Positions 63,459-64,000 of a stretch of DNA of 64,000 nucleotides are shown here, in pieces. The notes under the pieces were generated by a model. It was not told the DNA's origin. It did not search any database and worked only from the letters and a program-made list of their open reading frames with translations. This stretch comes from Mycolicibacterium sp. ND9-15 (GTDB taxonomy: Bacteria > Actinomycetota > Actinomycetes > Mycobacteriales > Mycobacteriaceae), in assembly GCF_035918395.1 (NCBI RefSeq), contig NZ_CP142362.1, positions 161,501-225,500 of the forward strand, in the 5' to 3' direction. Numbering within the stretch: the stretch's first letter is position 1; every line of letters starts with the position of its first letter. Position numbers and translations under genes: made by a program.

Positions 63459-64000
63459 CCCACCTCGGATCGGGGGGCCCTGACACCCCCGTGGCCACCC
63501 CCGTGCGCCTGAGCGGGGTCAGAAAGCGCTATGGATCGACGGTCGCGGTGGCCAACCTCGACCTCGAGGTACAGGCCGCCGAGGTGTTCGCCCTGCTCGG
63601 CCCCAACGGCGCGGGCAAAACCACCACCGTGGAGATGTGCGAAGGGTTCATCAAACCCGACTCGGGCACCATCGAGATCCTCGGCCTCGACCCGTTCGGC
63701 GACAACGCCAGGGTGCGGGGACGCATCGGCGTGATGTTGCAGGGCGGCGGGGGCTACCCGGCCGCCCGCGCCGGCGAGATGCTGAACCTGGTGGCCTCCT
63801 ACGCGGCCAACCCACTGGACCCGGCATGGCTGATGGACACCCTCGGGCTGACCGAGGCCGCGCGCACCACGTACCGGAGGCTGTCCGGCGGCCAGCAGCA
63901 GCGCCTGGCGCTCGCCTGTGCGGTGGTCGGCCGCCCCGAGCTGGTGTTCCTCGACGAGCCGACGGCCGGGATGGACGCACATGCGCGAATCGTGGTGTGG
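63455..64000 (+). CDS. ABC transporter ATP-binding protein, 5' part
   Basis: The frame is open to the window end (182 codons). Walker A LLGPNGAGKTTTVEM, Q loop GVMLQGGGGYP, signature RRLSGGQQQRLALA, Walker B LVFLDEPTAGMDAHA. A short Gly/Pro N-terminal extension precedes the cassette. It overlaps mptB by 4 bp (GTGA); permease genes are expected next. Homologous to Rv1458c by position; substrate unknown (possibly a drug or heme-A-type exporter subunit). Confidence 0.9.
   Translation, partial: MTHLGSGGPDTPVATPVRLSGVRKRYGSTVAVANLDLEVQAAEVFALLGPNGAGKTTTVEMCEGFIKPDSGTIEILGLDPFGDNARVRGRIGVMLQGGGGYPAARAGEMLNLVASYAANPLDPAWLMDTLGLTEAARTTYRRLSGGQQQRLALACAVVGRPELVFLDEPTAGMDAHARIVVW

Overview
The window is a GC-rich (about 65%) chromosomal segment of a Mycobacteriaceae bacterium, most likely an environmental or fast-growing Mycolicibacterium-type species. 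The gene content and order are diagnostic: mabA-inhA-hemH, ripA-ripB-moxR, an intein-bearing sufB, mptB, dnaE1, lspA and lipL-meaB-mutBA. From memory of the M. tuberculosis map, the order matches the stretch from about Rv1562c (treZ) to Rv1458c, with several blocks missing or swapped. Most intervals are core housekeeping genes, packed tightly with many 4-bp ATGA/GTGA overlaps.

Layout. 1-9086: 3' part of treZ, ilvA, a deazaflavin-type reductase, small membrane and secreted proteins, a SulP-STAS-carbonic anhydrase fusion, and a response regulator/histidine kinase pair whose kinase end overlaps the end of dnaE1. 9049-21670: dnaE1, a 49-residue membrane gene, rarD, an RluD-type pseudouridine synthase, lspA, ansA, a secreted protein, dinB, an S4-domain protein, ileS and its T-box leader. 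21693-23627: a lineage-specific module of a degenerate NRPS-condensation-like protein, a divergent helix-turn-helix regulator and a seven-helix membrane protein, with two palindromes between the divergent starts. 23635-30030: lipL, meaB, mutB and mutA (propionyl/methylmalonyl-CoA metabolism). 30136-36060: a TVP38-family protein, the SPFH/NfeD pair, a conserved hypothetical and the mabA-inhA-hemH operon (mycolic acid elongation plus the late haem pathway).

36128-43357: a cell-envelope block transcribed leftward, with a conserved membrane protein, the peptidoglycan hydrolases ripA and ripB, moxR, a DUF58 protein and two tandem von Willebrand factor A membrane proteins. 43518-50241: acn with its TetR neighbour (acnR-like), a 65-residue HTH protein, an ABC-F ATPase, echA12 and a thioredoxin. 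50324-54211: an accessory stretch with an aldehyde dehydrogenase, a 33-codon leftover of a short-chain dehydrogenase, an enoyl-CoA hydratase, a 605-bp gene-poor gap and a vapBC locus whose toxin carries two compensating frameshifts. 54297-61681: the sufR-B-D-C-S-U-T iron-sulfur assembly operon, with a 378-residue homing intein in SufB. 61773-64000: mptB (lipomannan/lipoarabinomannan mannosyltransferase) and the start of an ABC transporter ATPase cut by the window end.

Recurring features: many genes without a Shine-Dalgarno sequence carry a TANNNT -10 hexamer 6-9 nt before the start codon, as expected for leaderless mycobacterial transcripts. Several convergent gene pairs overlap or share stop-codon DNA. 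No rRNA, tRNA, CRISPR array or intact insertion sequence was seen.
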